From NCBI GenBank assembly GCA_963677085.2, contig CAXXFH010000004.1, positions 2,232,001-2,296,000 of the forward strand: a stretch of 64,000 nt of DNA, in the 5' to 3' direction. This document shows positions 51,839 through 59,865 of this stretch, piece after piece. The notes beneath the pieces were generated by a model. That model was not told where the DNA came from, searched no databases, and worked only from the letters and a program-made list of their open reading frames with translations. The position numbers were made by a program, and so were the translations under genes. This DNA is from G963677085 sp963677085. Lineage in GTDB: Bacteria > Planctomycetota > Planctomycetia > Pirellulales > Thermoguttaceae. Position 1 is the first letter of the stretch. The number at the start of each line of letters is the position of its first letter.

Positions 51839-53788
51839 ATGCGAACTAACTATCCCACCATGTTGGCCGCGGTTTTTTCGGCCGGATTGTTCTCCGCAAC
51901 AACGGGACATGCCCAAGCGGTAACCGTCGGCTTCGAAGACATCGGGGCTTCTCTCGGCACGGAGGGCTACTGGCAAGGGCAAACCCGATTCGAAGACACC
52001 GGTGAGGAAGACGGCATCTTCGTCAGCCAGGGCGTTACGTTTTACAACCATTACGATAAAGACACGCCAGACAAACGTTATTGGGATGGTTGGGCCTACT
52101 CGAACACAAGCGATACGACGACTGCCGGCCATACCAATCAGTTTAGCGCGACGACCGGAACGGGCGCGCCAGACCCGGCGTTTGGAGCATCTTCGCCCAC
52201 CTACAGCCTCGCTTATCACGGCTTCATGCGTTACAACGACGACTACACCGAATGCCTTGGTATTCCAACATTGGACCTTCCGGAAAACAGTCAATTGTTG
52301 GGCGCCTACTTCACCAACACGACCTACGCGGTGCAGTCGATGCTCCACGGCGATAGTTTTGCCAAAATATTCGGCGACGATAGCCGCGATAGCGACCACG
52401 ACGGCGAGTACGATGACGCTGAGGACTGGTTCAAATTGGTCATTACCGGCCTGGACGCCGAAGGCAACGAAACCGGCAGTACCGAGTTCTATTTAGCCGA
52501 TTACCGTTTCAGCGACAACAGCCAGGACTACATCGTGACCGATTGGCAATGGGTGGATCTCTCCGTGCTAAACGATCCCGTCCAGGTTCAGTTCACCCTC
52601 GGATCGAGCGATGTCGGCACATTTGGCCCGAACACGCCCTTTTACTTCGCGATGGATAGCCTGACGCTTCAGACGGTACCCGAGCCTACGTCGTTTTTGC
52701 TGATCGCCGTCGCCGCGGTCATGTTGGGTGGCTGGTATTGTCGTTTGAAAAAGCGATCTTTCCGAGTCTTTGGTTGGTTGCCGGCATGCCTGGTGCTGGC
52801 TTGCAGTGGAACGGCATTGGCTGGCGACGGACCGTATTCGCAGTATGCCAACGACCCGACCAACCCGTACGATGCTCCCGTCAGCGAGTACGATGCCCGC
52901 ATCGTCAGCTGGGCCGACACGGTGGTCGACTACCGTCCGGCCCCTGGTGTGGGTACCTATAAACACTGGCAAACCCATTTGCCCGTGCCTGAGGTGGGTT
53001 ACCAGGCACCAACCACCGGCACTGGATCGCTCGGCGACCTTTACGACCCGACCAACCCTCCGGCAACCGGTACCAAACCGACGTATCACGGCGTCGATGA
53101 GGTCTTTGGTGGCGACGTGAACGACCTGACCGATTCCTACGGGTTCCTCGGTATCGACACGCCCGGCACGATTACCGTGGGATTCGCCACGGCCATCCGC
53201 AACGGATCGGGAGCCGATTTCGCCGTCTTCGAAAACGGCTTCTTTTCCGATCAGGATCAAGCCTTTTACGCTGAGTTGGCTTATGTCGAAGTCTCGACCA
53301 ACGGTACGGATTTTGTGCAGTTTCCCTCCGTATCGCTGACGACCGAAGGCGATCTGAAGGGCAGCCGGGGTTACGCGGCTCTGGATGAAACGAAGATCTA
53401 CAACCTCGCCGGCAAGCACGGCAAGGACTCGAGCGGAACCTACTGGGGAACGCCCTTCGACTTGGACGATCTGGTCGATCAGCAAGCCGTAACCAACGGG
53501 TTAGTCGACCTGGAAGAAATCAACTTCGTGCGCCTGGTCGACATCCCGGGCAGCGGCGACTTCAGCGATTCGGCCACGCAACTGATCGATCCGACTACCG
53601 GCCTTGCTTACACCGAGGATCATGGAATCCTCGATGCCTGGGTAACGTACGACTCCAGCGGCTTCGACTTTCAGTTGTCGCGCGGCGTGGCAGCCATCAA
53701 CGCGGTTCCCGAGCCGGGCAGCCTGATCTTGCTGCTCGTTTCGGCCTTGGCACTGTGGCCGTGGTTGCGGCGGCGCGGGAGCAAATAG
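51839..53788 (+). CDS. double PEP-CTERM protein: DUF4465 domain fused to a second surface domain
   Basis: The 649-residue product is two proteins in one frame. Part 1 (about 1-300) has signal peptide, a DUF4465 domain (GTEGYWQG, WDGWAYSNTSDTTTAGHTNQ, GDSFAKIFG, DWFKLVITGLD, FYLADYRF, SSDVGTFGPNTPFYFAMDSL) and a complete PEP-CTERM tail (VPEPTSFLLIAVAAVMLGG, then RLKKR). Part 2 starts with a fresh signal-like helix (LPACLVLACSGTALAG, about 313-329). A domain homologous to the protein at 50134 follows, and a second tail VPEPGSLILLLVSALALWP. A gene fusion by loss of an intervening stop is likely. DUF4465-type proteins occur in Bacteroidetes B12 loci. AAGG precedes the ATG at 51839. Confidence 0.9.
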   Translation: MRTNYPTMLAAVFSAGLFSATTGHAQAVTVGFEDIGASLGTEGYWQGQTRFEDTGEEDGIFVSQGVTFYNHYDKDTPDKRYWDGWAYSNTSDTTTAGHTNQFSATTGTGAPDPAFGASSPTYSLAYHGFMRYNDDYTECLGIPTLDLPENSQLLGAYFTNTTYAVQSMLHGDSFAKIFGDDSRDSDHDGEYDDAEDWFKLVITGLDAEGNETGSTEFYLADYRFSDNSQDYIVTDWQWVDLSVLNDPVQVQFTLGSSDVGTFGPNTPFYFAMDSLTLQTVPEPTSFLLIAVAAVMLGGWYCRLKKRSFRVFGWLPACLVLACSGTALAGDGPYSQYANDPTNPYDAPVSEYDARIVSWADTVVDYRPAPGVGTYKHWQTHLPVPEVGYQAPTTGTGSLGDLYDPTNPPATGTKPTYHGVDEVFGGDVNDLTDSYGFLGIDTPGTITVGFATAIRNGSGADFAVFENGFFSDQDQAFYAELAYVEVSTNGTDFVQFPSVSLTTEGDLKGSRGYAALDETKIYNLAGKHGKDSSGTYWGTPFDLDDLVDQQAVTNGLVDLEEINFVRLVDIPGSGDFSDSATQLIDPTTGLAYTEDHGILDAWVTYDSSGFDFQLSRGVAAINAVPEPGSLILLLVSALALWPWLRRRGSK

Positions 53789-53890
53789 ACGGCTATCGTT
53801 GCGTTTACCCGTTTTAGACCATAGTATTTCCCCGATCGTCTCAGGATCAAATCCGCACCTTGTTTGCACGCTTTTTTGAAAGGTAGTTCG

Positions 53891-54751
53891 ATGCTTCAAC
53901 GAATGATGTTCTCTCTGATCGTCCTGGGCCTTGGCGCTGGGCTTTTCGCATCGCCGACCTGGGCGGTTACCGTAACGTTCGAGGATCTTTCGCTCGGTAC
54001 GGAAGACTACTGGAACGGTGATTATGACCCCGAAGACGAATCTGGCAACACTGACTTTCTCTTTTTCAGCGGTCCCGCTTACTTTTACAACTACCAGGAT
54101 GCCTTCTCTTGGGAAGGCTTCGCCTACTCCAATCGAACCGACACCGACAGCACATCAACCAATGGCCAATACACGGCCTACTCGAGCAATGGAACCGGCG
54201 GCGGCGCCAACGGTTCGAACAACTACGGGATTGCCTACCAAGGTTCCGATTGGGGGTCGCACATAGCTCTAAAACCCAGCGTTTCTTGGGACGAAGCCAG
54301 CATCGTTTCCGGCGCCTATGTCACCAACAACGCCTACACCTACCACTCGATGCTTAATGGCGACAGCTTTGCCAAAAAGTTCGGTGGCACCACCGGCGAC
54401 GATGCCGATTGGTTCAAACTCACCATCTACGGCCTGGATGAAACCTGGGGCAAGATGGAAAGCAACAGCGTTGAGTTCTATCTGGCCGACTATCGCTCTG
54501 ACGACAACTCGCAGGACTACATCGTCACCGATTGGACAAACGTCGATCTAACCAGCTTGGGCGAAGTCTACGGGCTGGAGTTCGAACTGAGTTCGTCCGA
54601 CAGCGGAGATTTCGGCATGAACACACCTGCCTACGTCGCCATCGATGATATCTCGTTAGTCCCCGAGCCGTCCACGATGGTTCTTCTCTTGATGGCCGCC
54701 GCCGCAGGGGCCATCGCGTGGCGACGACGGGTGAGTACCACGGCAAACTGA
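53891..54751 (+). CDS. DUF4465 PEP-CTERM protein
   Basis: The 286-residue product repeats the DUF4465 features: LGTEDYWNGDYDP, WEGFAYSNRTDTDSTSTNG, GDSFAKKFGG, DWFKLTIYGLDE, FYLADYRS, QDYIVTDWTNVDL, SSDSGDFGMNTPAYVAIDDI. It has a signal peptide (LIVLGLGAGLFASPTWA) and the tail VPEPSTMVLLLMAAAAGAIA. It is a close paralogue of part 1 of the preceding protein and lies 102 bp behind it. It is probably a surface-anchored corrinoid-binding candidate, by analogy with DUF4465 lipoproteins of B12 loci. An AAAGGTAG site precedes the ATG at 53891. Confidence 0.92.
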   Translation: MLQRMMFSLIVLGLGAGLFASPTWAVTVTFEDLSLGTEDYWNGDYDPEDESGNTDFLFFSGPAYFYNYQDAFSWEGFAYSNRTDTDSTSTNGQYTAYSSNGTGGGANGSNNYGIAYQGSDWGSHIALKPSVSWDEASIVSGAYVTNNAYTYHSMLNGDSFAKKFGGTTGDDADWFKLTIYGLDETWGKMESNSVEFYLADYRSDDNSQDYIVTDWTNVDLTSLGEVYGLEFELSSSDSGDFGMNTPAYVAIDDISLVPEPSTMVLLLMAAAAGAIAWRRRVSTTAN

Positions 54752-54823
54752 TCGATCGGTAACCACGCAACCATTTTGTTTTCCTTCATATCTTCGAGAC
54801 ATCCAAATTCTCAACATCCAAGT

Positions 54824-54843
54824 CCACCGGCTGCGGCCGGTGG
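54824..54843 (+). repeat. CCACCGG hairpin upstream of cobO
   Basis: CCACCGG-CTGCGG-CCGGTGG, near-identical to 49552-49573 before the riboswitch. It lies 50 bp before the cobO start and may be an attenuator or a shared repeat. Confidence 0.55.
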
Positions 54844-54893
54844 GTCTTCGACGTCACTTTTTGAACCAACTCAACGTGCAAGGAGGCCAGCCC

Positions 54894-55409
54894 ATGGCGG
54901 GTTATGTTCACGTTTATACGGGCGACGGCAAAGGAAAAACCACGGCCGCGTTGGGGTTGGCCCTGCGCGCCGTGGGCGCCGGCTGGAAGGTGTTCATCGG
55001 TCAGTTCGCCAAAGGAATGCAGTACAGCGAATTGGCCGCGCTAGAACGCTTTGCCGATTTGATCACCATTTGCCAGTATGGACGGCGGACGTTTATCGAA
55101 GGGCAGCCGCAGTCGGCCGATCTGAAAAGCGCCGCCCGGGGACTGGCTGAGTGCCGCGAGGCGCTCGTGTCGGGGGAATACTCGCTGGTTATCCTCGACG
55201 AGGCCAACGTGGCCGCCGGCCTGCAACTGATTCCGCTCGAAGAGTTGTTGGAGTTGATCGACGCCCGACCGGCCCACGTGGAACTGGTTATCACAGGTCG
55301 TTGGGCCGATGAGGAAGTGCTTCGCCGGGCGGACCTCGTCACCGAAATGCGCGAGGTGAAACACTACTACAACGACGGCGTGCTGGCACGGACGGGGATC
55401 GAGAAGTAA
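54894..55409 (+). CDS. cobO: cob(I)yrinic acid a,c-diamide adenosyltransferase (CobO/BtuR)
   Basis: The 171-residue product has the P-loop GDGKGKTTAALG at the N-terminus, FIGQFAKGMQYSE, VILDEANVAAGL (the DEAN motif) and ELVITGRWADEEVLRRADLVTEM, all typical of CobA/CobO/BtuR. It uses ATP to adenosylate cob(I)alamin or its precursors, making adenosylcobalamin, the riboswitch ligand. It follows the DUF4465 gene in the same direction, 142 bp downstream. A strong AAGGAGG ribosome site lies 7 bases before the ATG at 54894. This links the surface proteins to corrinoid salvage. Confidence 0.95.
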   Translation: MAGYVHVYTGDGKGKTTAALGLALRAVGAGWKVFIGQFAKGMQYSELAALERFADLITICQYGRRTFIEGQPQSADLKSAARGLAECREALVSGEYSLVILDEANVAAGLQLIPLEELLELIDARPAHVELVITGRWADEEVLRRADLVTEMREVKHYYNDGVLARTGIEK

Positions 55410-56094
55410 CGAACTACGTTCGAAGCGTGTGACGAAAAACACGAGATCGGCGAGCGGCGGTGGTCGAGGTCTTATCGCGTTTCCGGTTGCTCGAACACCA
55501 ACGTCAAGCCCAACGGTTGCATCCGCTGGGACCAAAACGTTGTGGAGTAGTGAAAATGGCGGAGCAGATCTCTTGCTTCGTCTCATCGGGTGCCACTTCT
55601 ATGAAAGCTCGTCGGGTGTCAAGGCTTGGTTGGTGGTGTATTCGTCGAATTTTTTGGTGGTCCGTGTGGAACGCAACCGAGCAGAAGAAGAGGCTAGCCG
55701 GGGGTCCAGGGGGTGGCAATGAACGCCCCTGGTCGGCGGAGGGAGCCGCCGAAACTTCGGCAGGGATGCTTTCTGTGGCGTCGATTGATGCGTGCATTGA
55801 AAATGATCGTTTCGGAAAACCGAACGCTTGGAGATCCAGGTTCCCGTTGGTCGCCGTCGTTTCATTGGCTATGCAGGCGTCAATAAGGGAATTCGGGGCG
55901 CCCATACTTCTATCCGAGCATCGAGAATCGTCTCTAGCCCATGGTGGTTGTTTCGAGTTGGAGAGAACAGCCCCTACTGCTGTCGAGCGTTGAGCCCCTG
56001 GCACCTTCGAGCGAGTTCTCACCAACGTCGGGCCTCCGAATTTCGTTGATTCCACAGCTTCCGCGGTTCTACTGGTGTGCGTGATATTCCGTTT
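55410..56094. other. intergenic region of degraded repeats, no gene
   Basis: About 680 bases. It contains caagcccaacggttgcatccgctgggac (55503-55532, related to 34248-34280) and a ggggtccagggggtggc...gcccctgg repeat (about 55705-55735). Possible frames on both strands lack family features. The 3' end of the IS110 element falls at the far side. Confidence 0.5.
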
Positions 56095-57111
56095 TCAGCA
56101 TGCTAACTGGTCGGGCTGCATCTGGTGAAAAAGCCAACGAATCCAACGATTCGCCACGGCCGCCACGATCACGTTCGTGGGCTTCTTTCTTCGGCGCAGC
56201 CGGGCGCTGAACTTTCGCCATCGTGGCTCGCGTAACATCAAACGATGGGCCGCCTCGATCAAGATGCTCCGCAGTTGCGGATTGCCCGCTTTGATCAGGC
56301 CGCTGTCCGCCTGCCGCGTTCCACTCGACGCGTTGCGCGGCGAAAGACCGCAAAATCGGGCAAGCTGCTTGCCCTTGGCAAAGCGATCGAAACGCCCGAT
56401 CTCCGCCCGCAGGGTAACCGCCGTGATCAACCCGATTCCGGCCAACTCCATCAACTTCAGGCAAAGGCGGTCCTCGTCGGCCCATGCCTGCAATTCCCGC
56501 TCGACCTGGCGAACCTCGTGATTGAATTGTTCCAGCCGGTCCAATTGTTGTTTCACGATCCATTGCGAGGTGGGCGAAAGCTTCGCCTCTTCCCGCACCC
56601 ATTTCAGCCAAACACGCGTCCAGGGCCGGATGTCCGGAAGCACCACGCGCTCGTCCCGCAGGATCGCCCGCAGACGCAGTTTCGTGCGGCGACGGTCGTC
56701 GACCAACTGGCTGCGGTAGCGAACGAGCTTGCGCAACTCGCGAATCTGCTGCGGCGGAAGCCACACTTTCGGCAGGTAACCCACCCGAATCAGGTCGGCC
56801 AGCAGCCGCGCATCGCCGAAGTCCGTCTTGTCCGGACTTTGCTTGATCCGCGCCACGTAGCCCGGGTGCGCCAGGCTCACCGACCAGCCGGCCTTCTCGG
56901 CCAACTCCTGGGCCAGATCGGCTGCCCCGCAACAGGCCTCGATGGCCACCGACACCCGCTGCCGCCGTGCTCCCACGGCCTGCCGCACCTTGCGCCAATC
57001 GTTGGGGCAAGCCCGATTCTTGAGAATCTTGCCCTTCTGGTTCATCAAACACACCTGGACACTCTCCTGGTGGTAGTCCAGCCCTACGAAAACCTCTAAA
57101 CTGGCAGACAT
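56095..57111 (-). mobile_element. IS110-family transposase and element
   Basis: The 338-residue product is an IS110 recombinase. An N-terminal RuvC-like DEDD domain (EVFVGLDYHQESVQVCL, VSVAIEACCGAADLAQEL, SPDKTDFGDARLLADLI) and a C-terminal Tnp domain with the catalytic Ser in FCGLSPRNASSGTRQ and GNPQLRSILIEAAHR are visible. Such elements are guided by a bridge RNA from the non-coding end. About 150 bases (57112-57260) separate its ATG from the neighbouring stop and could encode that RNA. Element boundaries cannot be set, because IS110 elements lack inverted repeats. Confidence 0.93.
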
Positions 57112-57260
57112 GTCCGTTGCTCCTGGGTTGGGGAAACGTCGGATTCGTAAACACCAACGTTATACCCCAATCCCGAGCAACGGGCTCTCATACCAACTGC
57201 TGGGCTTGGAAGTCTCGCCCTCGCTGGACTCTTGGGGTTCACCCTTCCGGTCGCAATTCC
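57112..57260 (-). ncRNA. candidate bridge-RNA region of the IS110 element
   Basis: Non-coding stretch immediately 5' of the IS110 transposase. In the IS110 group the structured guide RNA is encoded here. The segment has short complementary words (GTTGCTCCTGGGTTGGGG / CCCCAATCCCGAGCAAC at 57117-57134 and 57162-57178), giving a long imperfect hairpin. No direct proof of transcription. Confidence 0.4.
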
Positions 57261-58220
57261 TCACGCTTTCCAACCCCAGCGATAGCCGGCTTGGCGGATG
57301 ACTGTTAGCGAGGCGGTCAGCAGAACGAATTCGGTGGTCAGCAGGAGAAAGTGGAATCCGGAAGCGAGATTGTCTGAGATCAGCCCCAATAGCCCACCGA
57401 CGACCAGGGCCATCGCCACGTCCATCGCGAGCCGCACGCCGCGGAATCGTGGCGCCAGCAGGGCCCAAGCCAAACCAATGGCGATCGCCGCCCGCCCGAC
57501 ACAGGGCACCGCGAACGCTTCGAAGATCTTCGACAGGATACCCAACCCTTCTTGCGGTGCGAGGTAGTGCATCGTGCTGAGCACGATAGCCACCGCCGTA
57601 GTCCAGCCAAACAGGTAGAGGATCGAAAACTGCACGGGCCGTCGCTCGGCCGTTTCTTCCCTCTCTCGTCGCGGGAGAAGGCCCGGGGATGAGGGCAGAT
57701 CGCCAGACGTTCCGGCTTGGAACATCGGGAGCGAAACGGGGTCGCTTCCGAGTGTCTTATCTCCCTGCGTCTTACTCGTCCCGTTTCGGCAGATTCCATT
57801 ACCGTTTCTACTATTCGCGCTATGCACGTTTTCTTCGTTGAGCGGCATTACGGGACACGGGCATGAGATCACGCGCAGCCCATATGCCCGGGCGATCAGC
57901 AATGGCCCACTCGTCAGGGCGACCAGGCAAGCCAGCAACACGGTCCATTCGGCCAACTCGGGGGCGTGGTCCAGCGTGGCCGCCGCCCACGACCACCCGG
58001 CCACTACGGCCAGCACCACCAACATGCGAAGTGGCGCCAGCGTACGCCCCAGGGCCAGCCAGAGGGCCATGAGCGTTGTCTGGCTAATTTGCAGGGTCCA
58101 CGTCAACATGATCAGCCAGTAGGGGTCGCTGGCATTCTGGCAGGCCACTACCGTGACGACATCGACCAGCAGGCTGGCCAAAATCAACAGGACGATGAGT
58201 AAACGGCTCGAAGCGTTCAT
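57261..58220 (-). CDS. multi-pass membrane protein, unknown function
   Basis: The 319-residue product has four hydrophobic segments in the first 115 residues. A polar loop follows (about 123-195, including Cys/Asn-rich VHSANSRNGNGICRNG and REREETAERRP), then four more segments ending in TASLTVIRQAGYRWGWKA. No family is recognised. Part of the loop (PSSPGLLPRRERE) is encoded by a ctctcccgcgacgag-type repeat, so a repeat may have inserted in frame. The stop at 57261 abuts the IS110 5' region. The ATG at 58220 is the most sensible start. Confidence 0.65.
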   Translation of the reverse strand: MNASSRLLIVLLILASLLVDVVTVVACQNASDPYWLIMLTWTLQISQTTLMALWLALGRTLAPLRMLVVLAVVAGWSWAAATLDHAPELAEWTVLLACLVALTSGPLLIARAYGLRVISCPCPVMPLNEENVHSANSRNGNGICRNGTSKTQGDKTLGSDPVSLPMFQAGTSGDLPSSPGLLPRREREETAERRPVQFSILYLFGWTTAVAIVLSTMHYLAPQEGLGILSKIFEAFAVPCVGRAAIAIGLAWALLAPRFRGVRLAMDVAMALVVGGLLGLISDNLASGFHFLLLTTEFVLLTASLTVIRQAGYRWGWKA

Positions 58221-58475
58221 GCCCGCGATTGTCGCCGCAAACGACTTGGTTTCCAAGTCGACTTTTTGCAGAAAGCCGCGACCGCCGCTCGCACTGCGGT
58301 CGGGAAACCACGGCAAAACGGGGCCGACCACAACATAATTGTGCCCAGCCCATTTGGGGGGAACATTGCAGAGATCTGGCAAGCCGAGCACAATACGATA
58401 AACGGGAACTCGCGGACAGGGTCGTTTCTGGCCTTGTCGCGCCCCCGATTGCGCGAGAAACGGAGTCTTTGCGCC

Positions 58476-59336
58476 GTGGCCAGCTTAGCCGTACAACCGA
58501 CTCTCGTCCTGCTGAGCGACACCGCCGGTGGGAATCCCACCCAATACATGATCGAAAAGGCCTTCGCCTTCCACGATCTCGACTGGCGGTATCTTACCGT
58601 CGAGGTGGCCGAGGACGACTTGCCCGACGCTGTGCGCGGTCTGCGCGCCATGGGATTCAGCGGTGGTCATTGCAGTTCGCTCCATCAAACCACCATTCTC
58701 CCGTTGTTGGACGAAGCCACGGAAGCGGCTGGGCGGATTGGCTCGGTCAACTTCATCACACGCGTCGAAAACCGGCTGCTGGGCGACAACAGCCAGGGTG
58801 CTGGTGTGTTGGCCGCCTTGCGCCCGATGATCGATCTGGCGGGCAAACACGTGGTGCTACTGGGAGCCCAAGGCGTTGCCCGGGCGATTGCCGTGGCCTT
58901 GGCCGATGCGGAAATCGAATCGTTGACCGTCGTGGACCTCGACTTGGCGCGAGGGCAAGCCTTGCTCGATCTGGTTGGCGGGGGAAACCAAGACGAAGAG
59001 GTTGCTCTAAAGGTCAACCTGGTCGCGTGGGACGGCGACTTCGACGTACCGGCGGACACGAACCTGCTGATCCACGCCACCGGTCCGATTGGCGATCCCG
59101 AGGCCCAAGTGGCCGTCAACGTCAACACGCTGTCGTCCGAAATGGTCGTAGCCGATCTAACGGCCGATCCTCCCCGCACGTGGCTATTGCGCGAAGCAAA
59201 GCAGCGCGGCTGCCGCACGGTCGACGGCCTCACGATGTTCATCGAGCAGGTCGCCCGCGACATCCTCACCTGGACCGGCATCGATCCCAACCGCGACGTA
59301 TTGCGGGAAGCGGTCGAAGAGTTTTTGGAGGTGTGA
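58476..59336 (+). CDS. AroE-like (shikimate dehydrogenase fold) protein lacking catalytic residues
   Basis: The 286-residue product begins at a GTG at 58476. It has the AroE two-domain fold: LDEATEAAGRIGSVNFI, LLGDNSQGAGVLAAL, the NADP-binding loop VVLLGAQGVARAIA (about 127-139) and VVADLTADPPRTWLLREAKQRG. The catalytic Lys of the family (N-V-T-x-P-x-K) is Gln71 in SSLHQTTI, and the catalytic Asp of N-T-D-G is Gln107 in DNSQG. Shikimate dehydrogenation is therefore unlikely. It may act on another substrate or be regulatory. It is transcribed divergently from the membrane-protein gene. Confidence 0.85.
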   Translation: MASLAVQPTLVLLSDTAGGNPTQYMIEKAFAFHDLDWRYLTVEVAEDDLPDAVRGLRAMGFSGGHCSSLHQTTILPLLDEATEAAGRIGSVNFITRVENRLLGDNSQGAGVLAALRPMIDLAGKHVVLLGAQGVARAIAVALADAEIESLTVVDLDLARGQALLDLVGGGNQDEEVALKVNLVAWDGDFDVPADTNLLIHATGPIGDPEAQVAVNVNTLSSEMVVADLTADPPRTWLLREAKQRGCRTVDGLTMFIEQVARDILTWTGIDPNRDVLREAVEEFLEV

Positions 59337-59473
59337 AAGTAGCGTACCCTTCCCGTCGAGCGGGAGAGGGTGGCGGCGAAGCCGCCGGGCCGCGGCGAAG
59401 GCGTTGTCCTTGGAAAGCTCGTTGCATCCGACGATGGTGTTACACAGCCTCTCCAGCGAGATGTAAGCAACCA

Positions 59474-59824
59474 ATGAAAGTAAAAACCCGGACACTCGCC
59501 ATTTTGGGTCTTCTTGGCGTCGGGGTATACGTGTTGTCGTATTTTGCCCTATCACGCTGGGGATATCATCGGGCCAACTACTTGAGCAATTGGGAGTTCT
59601 TTCATTTCGTGGAACCGACTGCCCCCTGGCGAGAAAAATGTAACAACGTTCTCAATTGCATCTATTGGCCGCTAATCGAAGCCGATCGGCGATTCGGTAG
59701 CGGCCGCTCACCGGGATCGCCGCCGACCAAACACCTGTCAGGGAGCACCACGGGAAGAGACAAAGGGACATGTTGCTTTTTGCGGGGAGGCGAAAGGGGA
59801 ATTCTACTTGTCAGAAAGAAATAG
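59474..59824 (+). CDS. small membrane-anchored hypothetical protein
   Basis: The 116-residue product starts at ATG 59474 and has one N-terminal transmembrane helix (LAILGLLGVGVYVLSYFAL). A short soluble domain (NWEFFHFVEPTAPWREKCNN, IYWPLIEADRRFG) follows. The last 35 residues look like read-through of repeat DNA (an agggacatgttgct...agaacgtcccctttt near-palindrome spans the stop). Similar short proteins ending IYWPL...D are common in planctomycetes. Function is unknown. Confidence 0.65.
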   Translation: MKVKTRTLAILGLLGVGVYVLSYFALSRWGYHRANYLSNWEFFHFVEPTAPWREKCNNVLNCIYWPLIEADRRFGSGRSPGSPPTKHLSGSTTGRDKGTCCFLRGGERGILLVRKK

Positions 59825-59865
59825 AACGTCCCCTTTTGTATTCATTGAGCAGAAGAAAGCCAGGC

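Noticed and set aside
55504..56055. 184-codon minus-strand ORF
   Set aside because: It runs through repeat DNA and has no family features, so a gene is not supported.
58229..59473. long plus-strand frame overlapping the AroE-like gene
   Set aside because: The frame is a shadow of the AroE-like gene. Only its last 116 codons (from 59474) look like a real protein.
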